64,000 bases of DNA from Paucimonas lemoignei (lineage in GTDB: Bacteria; Pseudomonadota; Gammaproteobacteria; Burkholderiales; Burkholderiaceae_D): assembly GCF_004342585.1 (NCBI RefSeq), contig NZ_SLZQ01000012.1, positions 1 through 64,000 of the forward strand. The letters run 5' to 3'. Shown here piece after piece: positions 28,250 to 36,033 of the stretch (position 1 is the first letter of the stretch; the number at the start of each line of letters is the position of its first letter). The translations under genes and the position numbers were made by a program. The notes below the pieces were generated by a model. That model saw only the letters and a list, made by a program, of their open reading frames with translations, was not told the origin of the DNA and ran no database searches.

Positions 28250-28258
28250 TGGTATGAT
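28250..28258 (+). promoter_or_regulatory. Extended -10 promoter element next to the LexA box
   Basis: TGGTATGAT fits the TGnTATAAT extended -10 with one mismatch. Initiation is expected near 28265. No plus-strand ORF of meaningful length starts until 29095. AAGCTT repeats and six T at 28333-28338 might end a short transcript; otherwise it runs antisense through the HTH gene. Confidence 0.5.
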
Positions 28259-28439
28259 TTTAGAGTTCGAATAGGTGTATGCCTAAAGTCGGCAAGCTTG
28301 GATTACCGAGCTGAATTGCAGAAAAACAAGCTTATTTTTTGCTAATACGACGCGCTAATGCGGCGCTTCGTTGTTTGAAGCAAGCTGAGGAACAATTGTT
28401 TTTGTTATCAGATCAATCGATGAAGGAAAGGCAAACAGC

Positions 28440-28817
28440 TTATTCGGCTTCGATGAATTGCTGCTGGAAGTAACGCATCAGCTGTTCCCGCGCTTCGACG
28501 GGGTGGGCACGGAAAAAGGTGAGTGCTGTGGCGATGAAGAGTTTTTCCTTGTCGTCCAGAGGTACGGTATAGGGTTCGTGTTCTCTGTCCATCCAGCCGT
28601 GGGTCAGCCTGAGACGTTTTTCTATTGTGCGGGCGAGATTGGCACCAATGTTCTTGCGGTTGCACTTGATATGGCTGAGGTAGCGCTCGGAAAGCTGCAG
28701 GCGATTGGCGAATGCTTTTAGCATGCCGCGTCTTGGCTCGTCCGGATGCTTGTTTATGAAATCGTTGAATAATTTCATAAAGTTCCGATGACGAATTTGT
28801 GCGCTATCCAAAGCCAT
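28440..28817 (-). CDS. Helix-turn-helix DNA-binding protein, phage-regulator-like
   Basis: A 125-residue protein. Residues about 12-75 look like a Cro/CI-type HTH: FMKLFNDFINKHPDEP, then MLKAFANRLQLSERYLSHIKCNRKNIG (the helix-turn-helix) and LARTIEKRLRLTHGWMD. The C-terminal part is short and helical (FIATALTFFRAHPVEAREQLMRY), with no peptidase domain, so it is not a self-cleaving CI repressor. ATG 28817 has AGGA six bases upstream. It faces away from the phage-type trio beginning at 29095, an arrangement like a repressor and its operon. Its role as repressor of that trio is inference. Confidence 0.75.
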   Translation of the reverse strand: MALDSAQIRHRNFMKLFNDFINKHPDEPRRGMLKAFANRLQLSERYLSHIKCNRKNIGANLARTIEKRLRLTHGWMDREHEPYTVPLDDKEKLFIATALTFFRAHPVEAREQLMRYFQQQFIEAE

Positions 28818-29094
28818 GAAGCATCCTATACGGCTGAATGTCCGGCAGCTGCCTTGAAGCGGCAATAGCACTCCTGCCTTACATTCAAAGCATTTTCCAA
28901 TTTACAAGAATGTGCATATTTTAACTGCTTAACGCTTTTTTATGTTGATAATCCACAACCAAATTGGTAGTGCGTTGAAATGGTGATGTAAATCTGCCAC
29001 GAGCATGGCCGGCTTGTATTTTGCATGGAAATGCTACCTGTGGTTTTTGCTGAAGCTTGATGTTGGCGTGTTTAATTTTTGAAGGTAAATCAAT
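28818..29094. other. Divergent intergenic region of the phage-like island
   Basis: About 280 AT-rich bases between the HTH gene and the trio. ACATTC/GAATGT inverted arms at 28881 and 28908, CCAAATTGG near 28961-28969 and a near-match to a DnaA box (TAATCCACA) near 28949 are the visible elements. Operators would be expected here. Confidence 0.45.
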
Positions 29095-29721
29095 ATGCGA
29101 CGCACTTCTACAGTAGGTCAAATGCCGGCACGTCGGCCTGTCGTGATGCCTCCACGGGATCTCGAAGGCGCAATCGCCGCGACTTCGGAGCTTTGCGGGC
29201 ATCCTTTGTCGCCTTCGGCCGTCGCGCTGCTTGCCAAGGACCTGGAGAAACTTGACCGCTCCAGCGTGCTGAAGGCGCTGGCGCGCTGCCGCATGGAGCT
29301 TCATGGCTCCCTCAATATCGGCGAAATCCTGGTGCGGATCGATGATGGCCGGCCGGATGCCGACGAGGCCTGGGCGATGCTGCCGGCCACGGAAGCCAAT
29401 TCCGTGGTGTGGACGGATGAGATGGCGCAATCGTGGGTCAAGGTGCAGCCGCTTCTGCAAAAAGGTGAGCTGGTATTGGCGCGCCGCCTCTTCGAGGAAA
29501 GCTATACGCATGCTGTCCTGATCGCCCGCTGCAAGCGCGAAAAAGTGGTCTGGACGCCGTCGCTGGGAAGCGATCCGCAGGAGCGTGAAATGGTCTTGCA
29601 AGATGCCTTGGAGAAGGAACGATTACCCGTTTCTTATGTCAAAGAATTGCTACCTTATCGGTCGTTGTCAACACACTCCAGCCACCTGCTTGCGCAAATA
29701 CGGCTAAAAAAAATTCCATAA
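29095..29721 (+). CDS. Phage-type protein of unknown function upstream of recombination genes
   Basis: A 208-residue soluble protein. The middle holds LNIGEILVRIDDGRPDADEAWAMLP and SVVWTDEMAQSWVKVQPLL, followed by GELVLARRLFEESYTHAV and WTPSLGSDPQEREMVLQDALEK. I associate this block order with hypothetical proteins encoded beside replication and recombination genes in phages and prophages of Proteobacteria, but no catalytic motif is visible. The start at ATG 29095 has AAGG nine bases upstream. It precedes the Sak4-like ATPase on the same strand. A helicase-loader or replication accessory role would be a guess. Confidence 0.7.
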   Translation: MRRTSTVGQMPARRPVVMPPRDLEGAIAATSELCGHPLSPSAVALLAKDLEKLDRSSVLKALARCRMELHGSLNIGEILVRIDDGRPDADEAWAMLPATEANSVVWTDEMAQSWVKVQPLLQKGELVLARRLFEESYTHAVLIARCKREKVVWTPSLGSDPQEREMVLQDALEKERLPVSYVKELLPYRSLSTHSSHLLAQIRLKKIP

Positions 29722-29925
29722 AAACGAATTTTTATCGGCACAAGACTGGCAGGAAAAGCTACCAAAATTGTCGTATTGAGTTGTCTTAACTTAGGGCGCG
29801 GAATCGCCACCATATTAACCATGGATGACCATCAGGATTATGGAGATGGCGGTTTGCAATGGTTCGCGCAAATTGGCCGTCTTGAGCAGATTGAAGACGA
29901 AAACTTTGAAAGGAAATGTCGCATC

Positions 29926-30855
29926 ATGAGCGAATTCGAAATTCATCGCGCAACCAAGCGCCGCGCCAAACTGCGCCTGGGTATGTCGGGGCCGGCAGGC
30001 AGCGGTAAAACGTATTCCGCCTTGTTGATCGCTTCCGGCCTGGGAGGCCGGGTCGGCATGATCGATACCGAGCATGGCAGCGGCGATCTCTATGCCGACC
30101 TGCTCCCTGAGGGATATGACGTGCTGCGCCTGGCGCCGCCGTTTACGCCGGGCCGTTATATCGAAGCCATTCGCGCGCTCGAACAGGCCGGCGTGACGAC
30201 GATCATCATCGACAGCCTCACGCATGCCTGGAGCGGCGAGGGCGGTTCGCTGGACCGCCAGGGCAAGATCGCCGACCGTTCCGGCAATTCGTGGCAGGCA
30301 TGGCGCCAGGTGACGCCCGAGCATAACGCGCTGGTGGAAGCCTTGCTGCAAAGTCGCTGCCACATCATCGCGACCATGCGCGCCAAGACCGAGTATGTGC
30401 AGGAAAAGGATGAGCGTACCGGCAAGAGCGTGGTGCGCAAGATCGGCCTGGCGCCCATCATGCGCGACGGGATCGATTACGAGTTCACCATCTTCATGGA
30501 GCTCGACGCCCAGCACAATGCCTATGTCGGCAAGGATCGCACGCGCCTCTTCGATGGCCAGATCATCCGGCCCGATGTCGACACCGGCCGCCAGTTGCTG
30601 GCATGGTTGCAGTCCGGCGAGGAAGAACCGGCTGCCACGCCGCCTGCGCTGAGCGAGCAGCAGAAGAAGGAGTTGGCCGATTCGATCAGCGGTGCGCGCG
30701 ACCTGGATGAGCTGTATCGGGTATTTGCATCGGCATACCGTACCGCCAATGCGGTCCCGGATCAGGCCGCGCTGCTGGAGCTGACGCGTTTGAAGGATGA
30801 ACGCAAGGCCGCGCTGGAATCCGCCGAGGATCTGATCTATGGAGCCCATGCATGA
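29926..30855 (+). CDS. Phage RecA-fold ATPase, Sak4-like recombinase
   Basis: A 309-residue P-loop protein. RATKRRAKLRLGMSGPAGSGKTYSALL holds Walker A at residues 22-29. IDTEHGSGDLYADL follows, then Walker B in VTTIIIDSLTHAW and the conserved AWRQVTPEHNALVEALL and IIATMRAKTEYV segments. This is the layout of phage AAA/RecA-core ATPases of the Sak4 type, which help single-strand annealing or strand exchange during phage recombination. ATG 29926 (MSEFEIHRATKR) matches relatives; the frame is open 50 codons further, but only from a TTG without a ribosome site. It overlaps the next gene by four bases (ATGA). Confidence 0.82.
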   Translation: MSEFEIHRATKRRAKLRLGMSGPAGSGKTYSALLIASGLGGRVGMIDTEHGSGDLYADLLPEGYDVLRLAPPFTPGRYIEAIRALEQAGVTTIIIDSLTHAWSGEGGSLDRQGKIADRSGNSWQAWRQVTPEHNALVEALLQSRCHIIATMRAKTEYVQEKDERTGKSVVRKIGLAPIMRDGIDYEFTIFMELDAQHNAYVGKDRTRLFDGQIIRPDVDTGRQLLAWLQSGEEEPAATPPALSEQQKKELADSISGARDLDELYRVFASAYRTANAVPDQAALLELTRLKDERKAALESAEDLIYGAHA

Positions 30856-31358
30856 AACCGGTATTCGAGGCCTTTGAGCTAGCGGCGGAATATCGCCGCC
30901 TGGCAGAGTTCCTGACCGAGCAGCACGACGATCCGCAAGTTATCCGCGATACGCTGGAAAGCGAATCGGGGCCGCTGGACGAGCACCTGGAAAACCTGGC
31001 GAAGATGGTGCGCAACCTGGAGACGGCGGACATCGGCATCGTGAAGACCATGGAAGACCTCGCCGCCCGCCATGCCACGTTGCAAAAGGCGGCGGAGCGC
31101 GGGCGCAAGCTGATCCTGGATCTGATGCAGCGGGCGCAGCGGGAGCGCGTGACCACCGCGCTGTTTTCGCTCGCCGTCAAGAAAAACCCGCCGGCCGTGG
31201 TGATCGATTCGGAATCCGAGCTGCCTGTGGAATTCATGCATCAACCGGAGCCGCCTCGTCCCGTGCCGGACAAAAAGGCGATCGCGATGGCGTTCAAATC
31301 CGGACGGGAAGTGCCGGGCGCGCATTGCGAACAGGCGGTGCGTCTCGATATCCGGTGA
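30852..31358 (+). CDS. Siphovirus Gp157-family protein
   Basis: A 168-residue protein. The first two thirds are a predicted long coiled coil (LEHLENLAKMVRNLETADIGIVKTMEDLAARHATL, in part). The C-terminal third has the family hallmark: FSLAVKKNPPAVVIDSES, LPVEFMHQPEP and PDKKAIAMAFKSGREVPGA. Gp157 proteins are common in siphophage early regions beside recombinases. They have been linked to phage resistance in Streptococcus thermophilus, but their biochemical role is unsettled. Its ATG overlaps the ATPase stop (ATGA), so the pair is translationally coupled. It ends the phage-type operon, and a hairpin follows. Confidence 0.82.
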   Translation: MKPVFEAFELAAEYRRLAEFLTEQHDDPQVIRDTLESESGPLDEHLENLAKMVRNLETADIGIVKTMEDLAARHATLQKAAERGRKLILDLMQRAQRERVTTALFSLAVKKNPPAVVIDSESELPVEFMHQPEPPRPVPDKKAIAMAFKSGREVPGAHCEQAVRLDIR

Positions 31359-31370
31359 TGAAAATTGGCG

Positions 31371-31401
31371 AGGCCGGACTCAACTGCCACAGATCCGGCC
31401 T
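31371..31401. terminator. Hairpin between the phage trio and the convergent GT2 gene
   Basis: AGGCCGGA (31371-31378) pairs with TCCGGCCT (31394-31401) around a 15-base loop. The flanks are AT-rich but lack a clean T-run, so it is a moderate terminator candidate for both convergent genes. Confidence 0.5.
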
Positions 31402-32534
31402 TATATAAAACCTACCCGAAAGCGCAGCGCGCCGACGATGCGCCAGAATACCGCGAGCGGCGGCAGCAGCAGCGATGTCACCAGAACATCGGAGATATTG
31501 AAGAGCGACTTGGCTGTGCCGCGCAGCCGCTGCAGGAAGATGTACGCGCTCGTCATGCCCCAGCAAAATGCCGCGAACATCGCGACCGGCAGGTTATGCG
31601 TCAGCATCGCCGCGATCAGAAACAGCAATGCCGCAACACTGATGTGGTAATGCCACGGCAAAGGCGCGGCAATCTTTTCGCGATACAGATGGGGATGCTT
31701 TTTACGCAATAGCGCATCGAACTGCAAATTCTTTTGTTCCCACAGACTGGCGCCCCACGGCACCGATCCAACCGGGTGTTCCACCACGGCCAATGGCGCA
31801 TCGGCGATGACTGCCTCGGCCTGCAACAGGCGGAAATAGAGATCGGCATCTTCACGCCCGGCTGCGCCGAATCGCTCATCGAACCCGCCAAGGTCTTCCA
31901 GCACCCGTTTCAGGAAAAAGCAATTGACGCTGGCGAATTCCGCCTGCTCCAGCTTCATTAATGTATCTTCGTTCGATGTCGGCAATCCGGCTGTCGGCAT
32001 GATGACGCGTCCACGTGCGGCTTGCGCCACGCCATCGAACGCTTGCAATCCCTGCGCAAGCCAGTCGCGGCAGGGGATCATGTCTTCTTCGGTGAACGCC
32101 ACCAGCGTGCCGCGCGCGATATGCCAGCCATGATTGCGGGCAGTGCCGGGACTGTCGCGACTTTCCACAGGCAGGTAAATGATGCAGGGGCCATTGCCTG
32201 GCCTGGTCAGGTAATGTTCCACCACCTTGCGGCTGGTGCTGCTGGGCGCGGTATCCACCACAATGATTTCGTAGCGCATCGGCGACAGCGTCTGTCGCAT
32301 CAGGGCAGCCAGACAGCGGTTCAGCAATCCGGGGCGGCCACGTGCCGGCAATACCACCGACATGAGAATGCCATGCATGCGCGATTTCCAGATCGGCTGA
32401 ATGCGCTTTGCATGTTCAGGTTCAGGTTGGATGACCGGCAGTGCGCCGTCAAGCAAAGCCCGATTGATGCCAGGGTGTTTGCTGGCTTGATGGGTACAAC
32501 AGGAATTCTTGGGAAAAGCAATAATTTTTGCCAT
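31401..32534 (-). CDS. GT2 glycosyltransferase, paralog of the 18871-20037 gene
   Basis: A 377-residue GT-A enzyme. MSVVLPARGRPGLLNRCLAAL opens the catalytic domain (residue about 58), with EIIVVDTAP and FTEEDMIPCRDWLAQG. This is the position where its paralog has FTDDDTIPYRDW, so the canonical acidic pair reads EED here. GGFDERFGAAGREDADLYFRL and two or three C-terminal hydrophobic stretches are shared. The N-terminal 55 residues differ from the paralog and contain several Cys and His. Its gene converges on the phage trio. Substrate unknown; loss of the first aspartate of DxD could alter metal binding but does not prove inactivity. Confidence 0.85.
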   Translation of the reverse strand: MAKIIAFPKNSCCTHQASKHPGINRALLDGALPVIQPEPEHAKRIQPIWKSRMHGILMSVVLPARGRPGLLNRCLAALMRQTLSPMRYEIIVVDTAPSSTSRKVVEHYLTRPGNGPCIIYLPVESRDSPGTARNHGWHIARGTLVAFTEEDMIPCRDWLAQGLQAFDGVAQAARGRVIMPTAGLPTSNEDTLMKLEQAEFASVNCFFLKRVLEDLGGFDERFGAAGREDADLYFRLLQAEAVIADAPLAVVEHPVGSVPWGASLWEQKNLQFDALLRKKHPHLYREKIAAPLPWHYHISVAALLFLIAAMLTHNLPVAMFAAFCWGMTSAYIFLQRLRGTAKSLFNISDVLVTSLLLPPLAVFWRIVGALRFRVGFI

Positions 32535-32732
32535 TGGCTATTTCCGTCCCCAAATGTTTTCGTTTATTTGCCGCGCTTACACAAGCTCCTAACGCAATTC
32601 CCGTTCCATCTTTCTTCCGAATCGAGCTTACTAAACGATTGACATGTGATTCAGTCTAATGTTCGCGATGAAAAGCATTTACTGCTGCTGATCTGATGAA
32701 GGTGAAGCACATCAGGATATGAGGAGAAAGCA

Positions 32733-33827
32733 ATGACCACAGTCGAACGTTCCATTGAAGTGAATGTGCCGATAAGCGTTGCATATCGGAAGCTCAATGA
32801 ATTCGAAGAATTCCCGCGATTCATGAAAGGGGTCCATTCCGTTCACCAGCTTGACGAATCTCATTTGCACTGGCGCGCGGAAAAAGGTGGGAAAGAAATG
32901 GAATGGGATGCAGAAATTACCGAAAACATTCCGGAAAAGTGTATTGCCTGGCGCAATACGAGCGGTCCGAAAAATGAGGGGCGGGTGGAGTTCCATGTCA
33001 TCGATCAGGAGAAGACCCGGATCTCTCTGCACATGGAAGCCGATGAGGAATCGCTGCGGCATCCGTTTTCCATCTACAGCGATTCGCCCCAGGATGACGG
33101 CGACCTGGCGCGTTTCAAGAAAATGGTGGAAAGCCAGTCGAAGAGCGCATCCGTCAATATCAGCGCAGACGGGACGCCAGCCTCGGCTTCCGCAGCGGCT
33201 CGGGAAAGCGGCATGTCCGGTGCGGACACGCGAAGTGCTGTCGGCGCGTCCCACTCCTCAGGTATGTCAGGTTCAGGTGCATCAGGTGCGGGAACTGCGT
33301 CATCCACAAGCGAGCACAAGACCGCTCAAGGCAGCGCGAGTACCGCGCGCCAGACTTCCGGCATGCCGCAGTCATGGGACGATCCTTTGCGAATCGTGCG
33401 CAAGATGGGTGAAGAAATGGAACAATTTCTGGGACGGTGGATCAGTCCTGGAGGAAGCATGCGAAAAAGTGTGCTGCCATTGTCGCGCACGGCTGGCGAA
33501 TGGACGCCCCCGGTGGATATTGAGCAGCACGATGGCCAGGTGCATATCTGTGCCGACCTGCCGGGTGTGAGCAAGGAAGACGTGCAGATTGAAATCGTGC
33601 GCGGCCAGTTATTGATCGAGGGAGAACGGCGCGGAGGACTGGGGCGGCATCGCCAGGAATATCGCCAAGCCGAGTGCAACCGGGGTCACTTCTACCGGTC
33701 GATTCCCTTGCCGGAAGGCGCCGATCCTGATTCGGCAAAAGCGTCGATGCACGATGGCGTGCTCGACATTACGCTGCAGGTCGCCAGCATTCCGAATCAT
33801 GCGCGACGCCTGAATATTCAGGGCTGA
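32733..33827 (+). CDS. Fusion of an SRPBCC domain with an Hsp20 alpha-crystallin domain
   Basis: A 364-residue two-domain protein. Residues 1 to about 135 form an SRPBCC fold (VERSIEVNVPISVAYRKLNEFEEFPRFMKGV, in part) paralogous to the protein at 3013-3492. Residues about 136-215 are a Ser/Gly/Ala/Thr-rich linker. From residue about 256 comes a small heat-shock domain: WTPPVDIEQHDGQVHICADLPGVSKEDVQ and GQLLIEGERR, then GHFYRSIPLPEGADPDSAKA and MHDGVLDITL. The usual C-terminal I-x-I oligomerisation motif is not evident. The Hsp20 part would hold unfolded clients; the SRPBCC part could bind a hydrophobic ligand or enlarge client range. It has a GGAG ribosome site upstream of ATG 32733. Confidence 0.88.
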   Translation: MTTVERSIEVNVPISVAYRKLNEFEEFPRFMKGVHSVHQLDESHLHWRAEKGGKEMEWDAEITENIPEKCIAWRNTSGPKNEGRVEFHVIDQEKTRISLHMEADEESLRHPFSIYSDSPQDDGDLARFKKMVESQSKSASVNISADGTPASASAAARESGMSGADTRSAVGASHSSGMSGSGASGAGTASSTSEHKTAQGSASTARQTSGMPQSWDDPLRIVRKMGEEMEQFLGRWISPGGSMRKSVLPLSRTAGEWTPPVDIEQHDGQVHICADLPGVSKEDVQIEIVRGQLLIEGERRGGLGRHRQEYRQAECNRGHFYRSIPLPEGADPDSAKASMHDGVLDITLQVASIPNHARRLNIQG

Positions 33828-33929
33828 GTGCTTGTCGCGGCAATGTCGGCATGAGGCTGACAGTGCTGCGCTGACATGGAGTTTTGCTTTGCATGCTCAG
33901 GGCGGCACAAACGAAAAGGAATGAAAAGG

Positions 33930-34223
33930 ATGTCAGAAGCAATAGGGTGGGCAAGCGCATTGGTCCTGGCGTTAACGATTTCGTCGCAGGTCTATACGCA
34001 ATGGCGCAGCAAGAGTTGCGCGGGCGTATCCGGCTGGCTGTTCATCGGGCAGATCATGGCATCGATCGGCTTCGTCGTGTACAGCTACATGCTGGATAGC
34101 TGGGTATTCGTCTGGACCAATACCTTCAACCTGGTCGCCGCACTGGTCGGGCAATCGATCTACATGCGCAACAAGCGGGGCAGCCAGCTAGCCATTTCTC
34201 CTCGCACGAAACGAGCCAGTTAA
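33930..34223 (+). CDS. SemiSWEET/PQ-loop-like small membrane protein
   Basis: A 97-residue protein with three hydrophobic helices: AIGWASALVLALTISSQVYTQW, GWLFIGQIMASIGFVVYSYML and VFVWTNTFNLVAALVGQSIYM. This matches the three-helix SemiSWEET unit, in which dimers transport sugars. The PQ motif of helix 1 reads SQVYTQW here, so the proline is replaced. ATG 33930 has AAAGGA nine bases upstream and is preferred to ATG 33921, which lies directly on the ribosome site. It stands between the Hsp20 fusion and a GT9 gene. A sugar-transport role is possible but not established for such short members. Confidence 0.72.
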   Translation: MSEAIGWASALVLALTISSQVYTQWRSKSCAGVSGWLFIGQIMASIGFVVYSYMLDSWVFVWTNTFNLVAALVGQSIYMRNKRGSQLAISPRTKRAS

Positions 34224-34461
34224 AGAAAGTGGCGAGAGAATTTTTTACCGGCGCTCCTGTAGCAATTACCGGCAAGCTCCCGTTTGCTTGGCCAGAATCA
34301 AACGCGCAAAGTACATCAGCATCCCTGCATGATTGAATACTGATATAGATACAAAAGCAGTTTGCGGGAAACGAAACTGCACTGTTGGCACGCCGCTAAG
34401 ATGAATGCATCAGCCCCATGCCGAGCTAGCGAATATCGGCAACCCTTGGGAGTCAATTTGC

Positions 34462-35523
34462 ATGAATCCAGTGAGCCTGCCATTTCGTTTGCTCGATGCT
34501 TGCGCCTCGACGGCGCGGCCAAAAATCGCCGTGTTTCGCGCCATGCATCTGGGCGAAATGTTGTGTGCCGTGCCGGCATTGCGCGCATTGCGACAGGCAA
34601 TACCTTCGGCGCATATCACGCTCATCGGCTTGCCCTGGGCGGCCAGTTTCGCCCGGCGCTTTTCACACTATATTGATGCGCATGTCGACTTCCCTGGTTT
34701 CCCCGGCTTGCCGGGGCAATCCGTGGATCTGGCGCGCATCCCCACGTTCATGGCCGCCATGCAGGCGGAGCGTTTCGATTGCGTGCTGCAAATCCACGGC
34801 AGCGGAGGCCTGAGCAATCCCATTGTTCGCACCTTCGGCGCAGCGAGGAATGCAGGCTTTTACCGGCAGGGCGAGTATTGCCCTGATCCGCTGCACTTCA
34901 TGCCCTGGGACGAGAATTGCCATGACATCCTGCGGCTCGCCCGCCTGATGAATTTTCTCGGCATTCCGATGAACAGCCATGACATGGAATTCCCTGTCAC
35001 CGATGCAGACCGGCATGCCTTGCGGGCCTGTCTGCCGGAGCCTCCACAACCCGGCAGCTATGTCTGCATCCATCCCGGTGCGCGCATGCCGGCGCTGCGC
35101 TGGCCCCCGCAAGACTTCGCGCGGATTGCCGATACCTTGCATGACGCCGGGCTGCAGGTCGTGCTGGTCGGCTCGGCGCTGGAGACTGCGATCGCGTCCA
35201 CCGTTCAGCAACATATGCATGCGCCGGCGCTCAACCTGGTCGGCAAGCTTGGCGTCGGCGCATTTTCCGCATTGCTGTCGCAAGCGCGGCTGGTTGTTTG
35301 CAACGATACGGGCATTGCCCATATCGCCGCTGCCTTGCAGATCCCTAGCGTTGCGCTGTGCTGCGGCAGCGGCGCGCGCCGCTGGGCGCCCCTTGACCGA
35401 CACCGCCATCGCAGCGTGCATGTGGCTTCCACCGAGAATAAACAGCGGCCGGAACTGGTGCGCGAGCGCGTGCTGACGACAGTGCGCGCCTTGCTCGCCG
35501 ATACGGGCATGCCGTTTGCATAA
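34462..35523 (+). CDS. GT9 glycosyltransferase, paralog of the 24083-25219 gene
   Basis: A 353-residue heptosyltransferase-type GT-B enzyme: [55 protein letters not shown] and VVCNDTGIAHIAAAL. It is close to the GT9 at 24083-25219 along its whole length, but lacks the Cys-rich C-terminal segment of that protein (there [15 protein letters not shown]), having instead HRSVHVASTENKQRPE. ATG 34462 (MNPVSLPFRLL) has GGGAG about ten bases upstream. It lies apart from the main glycan locus, beside stress genes. Donor and acceptor unknown. Confidence 0.85.
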   Translation: MNPVSLPFRLLDACASTARPKIAVFRAMHLGEMLCAVPALRALRQAIPSAHITLIGLPWAASFARRFSHYIDAHVDFPGFPGLPGQSVDLARIPTFMAAMQAERFDCVLQIHGSGGLSNPIVRTFGAARNAGFYRQGEYCPDPLHFMPWDENCHDILRLARLMNFLGIPMNSHDMEFPVTDADRHALRACLPEPPQPGSYVCIHPGARMPALRWPPQDFARIADTLHDAGLQVVLVGSALETAIASTVQQHMHAPALNLVGKLGVGAFSALLSQARLVVCNDTGIAHIAAALQIPSVALCCGSGARRWAPLDRHRHRSVHVASTENKQRPELVRERVLTTVRALLADTGMPFA

Positions 35524-35568
35524 ATGCCAAGTGTTCTGATCGCAGACGAATTCTCAACGGGGAAGATC

Positions 35569-35850
35569 ATGGAAAACCGCGTTCCGCAGATCCTTGCCGT
35601 ACGAAACATGAAAAGAGGTGGGCGGCTTGTGCTGGCGGCTACATTACTGCTGTTTCTCGGCGCATGTGACCGGCCCGGCACACCGCCATCTCCTATCGAT
35701 CCGGCGAAGCCGAAAATGAAAGCGAAAGCGGTGCAGCCGGTGCAGGATGTGCATACTGCCATCTTCAATTATGCAAGGCCGGCAAAAAAAACTTCTTCAG
35801 CCATCGAGCCGCCTCCGGAAATCGGCACTCGCGGCCGTTTACAAGTGTAA
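35569..35850 (+). CDS. Small lipoprotein of unknown function
   Basis: A 93-residue predicted lipoprotein. A basic N-terminus is followed by LVLAATLLLFLGAC with lipobox Cys33. The mature part is short, Pro/Lys-rich and likely disordered (PPSPIDPAKPKMKAKAVQPV, in part). ATG 35569 has GGGGAAG at good spacing; the inner ATG 35608 lacks a ribosome site but would give a standard-length signal peptide, so it is a real alternative. No family is recognised. It follows the GT9 gene by 45 bases and may be co-transcribed. Confidence 0.6.
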   Translation: MENRVPQILAVRNMKRGGRLVLAATLLLFLGACDRPGTPPSPIDPAKPKMKAKAVQPVQDVHTAIFNYARPAKKTSSAIEPPPEIGTRGRLQV

Positions 35851-36033
35851 TTCCGCTTTATCCCCTGAATGAGATTCGTATGCTGCCGTCGTGCGGCATG
35901 CGAACCCCGACGCTGCAAAAGTGTCGAAATTTGCAAACCTGGAAAACAATACACAGGGACAAAATTACGCGTGCCCGGTTAAATCGTTTTCCCAATTTTG
36001 CAGACACTTAACTGCGTTGCGGGACTTCCCATC

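Noticed and set aside
28440-31358. Complete prophage
   Set aside because: No integrase, attachment repeats, portal, terminase, tail or lysis genes in the flanks; only a regulator and recombination genes are present.
34233-34247. GGTAAAAAATTCTCT repeated between 13647 and 34233 (opposite strands)
   Set aside because: An AT-rich 15-base match could arise by chance and the two sites do not stand at the same distance from a gene.
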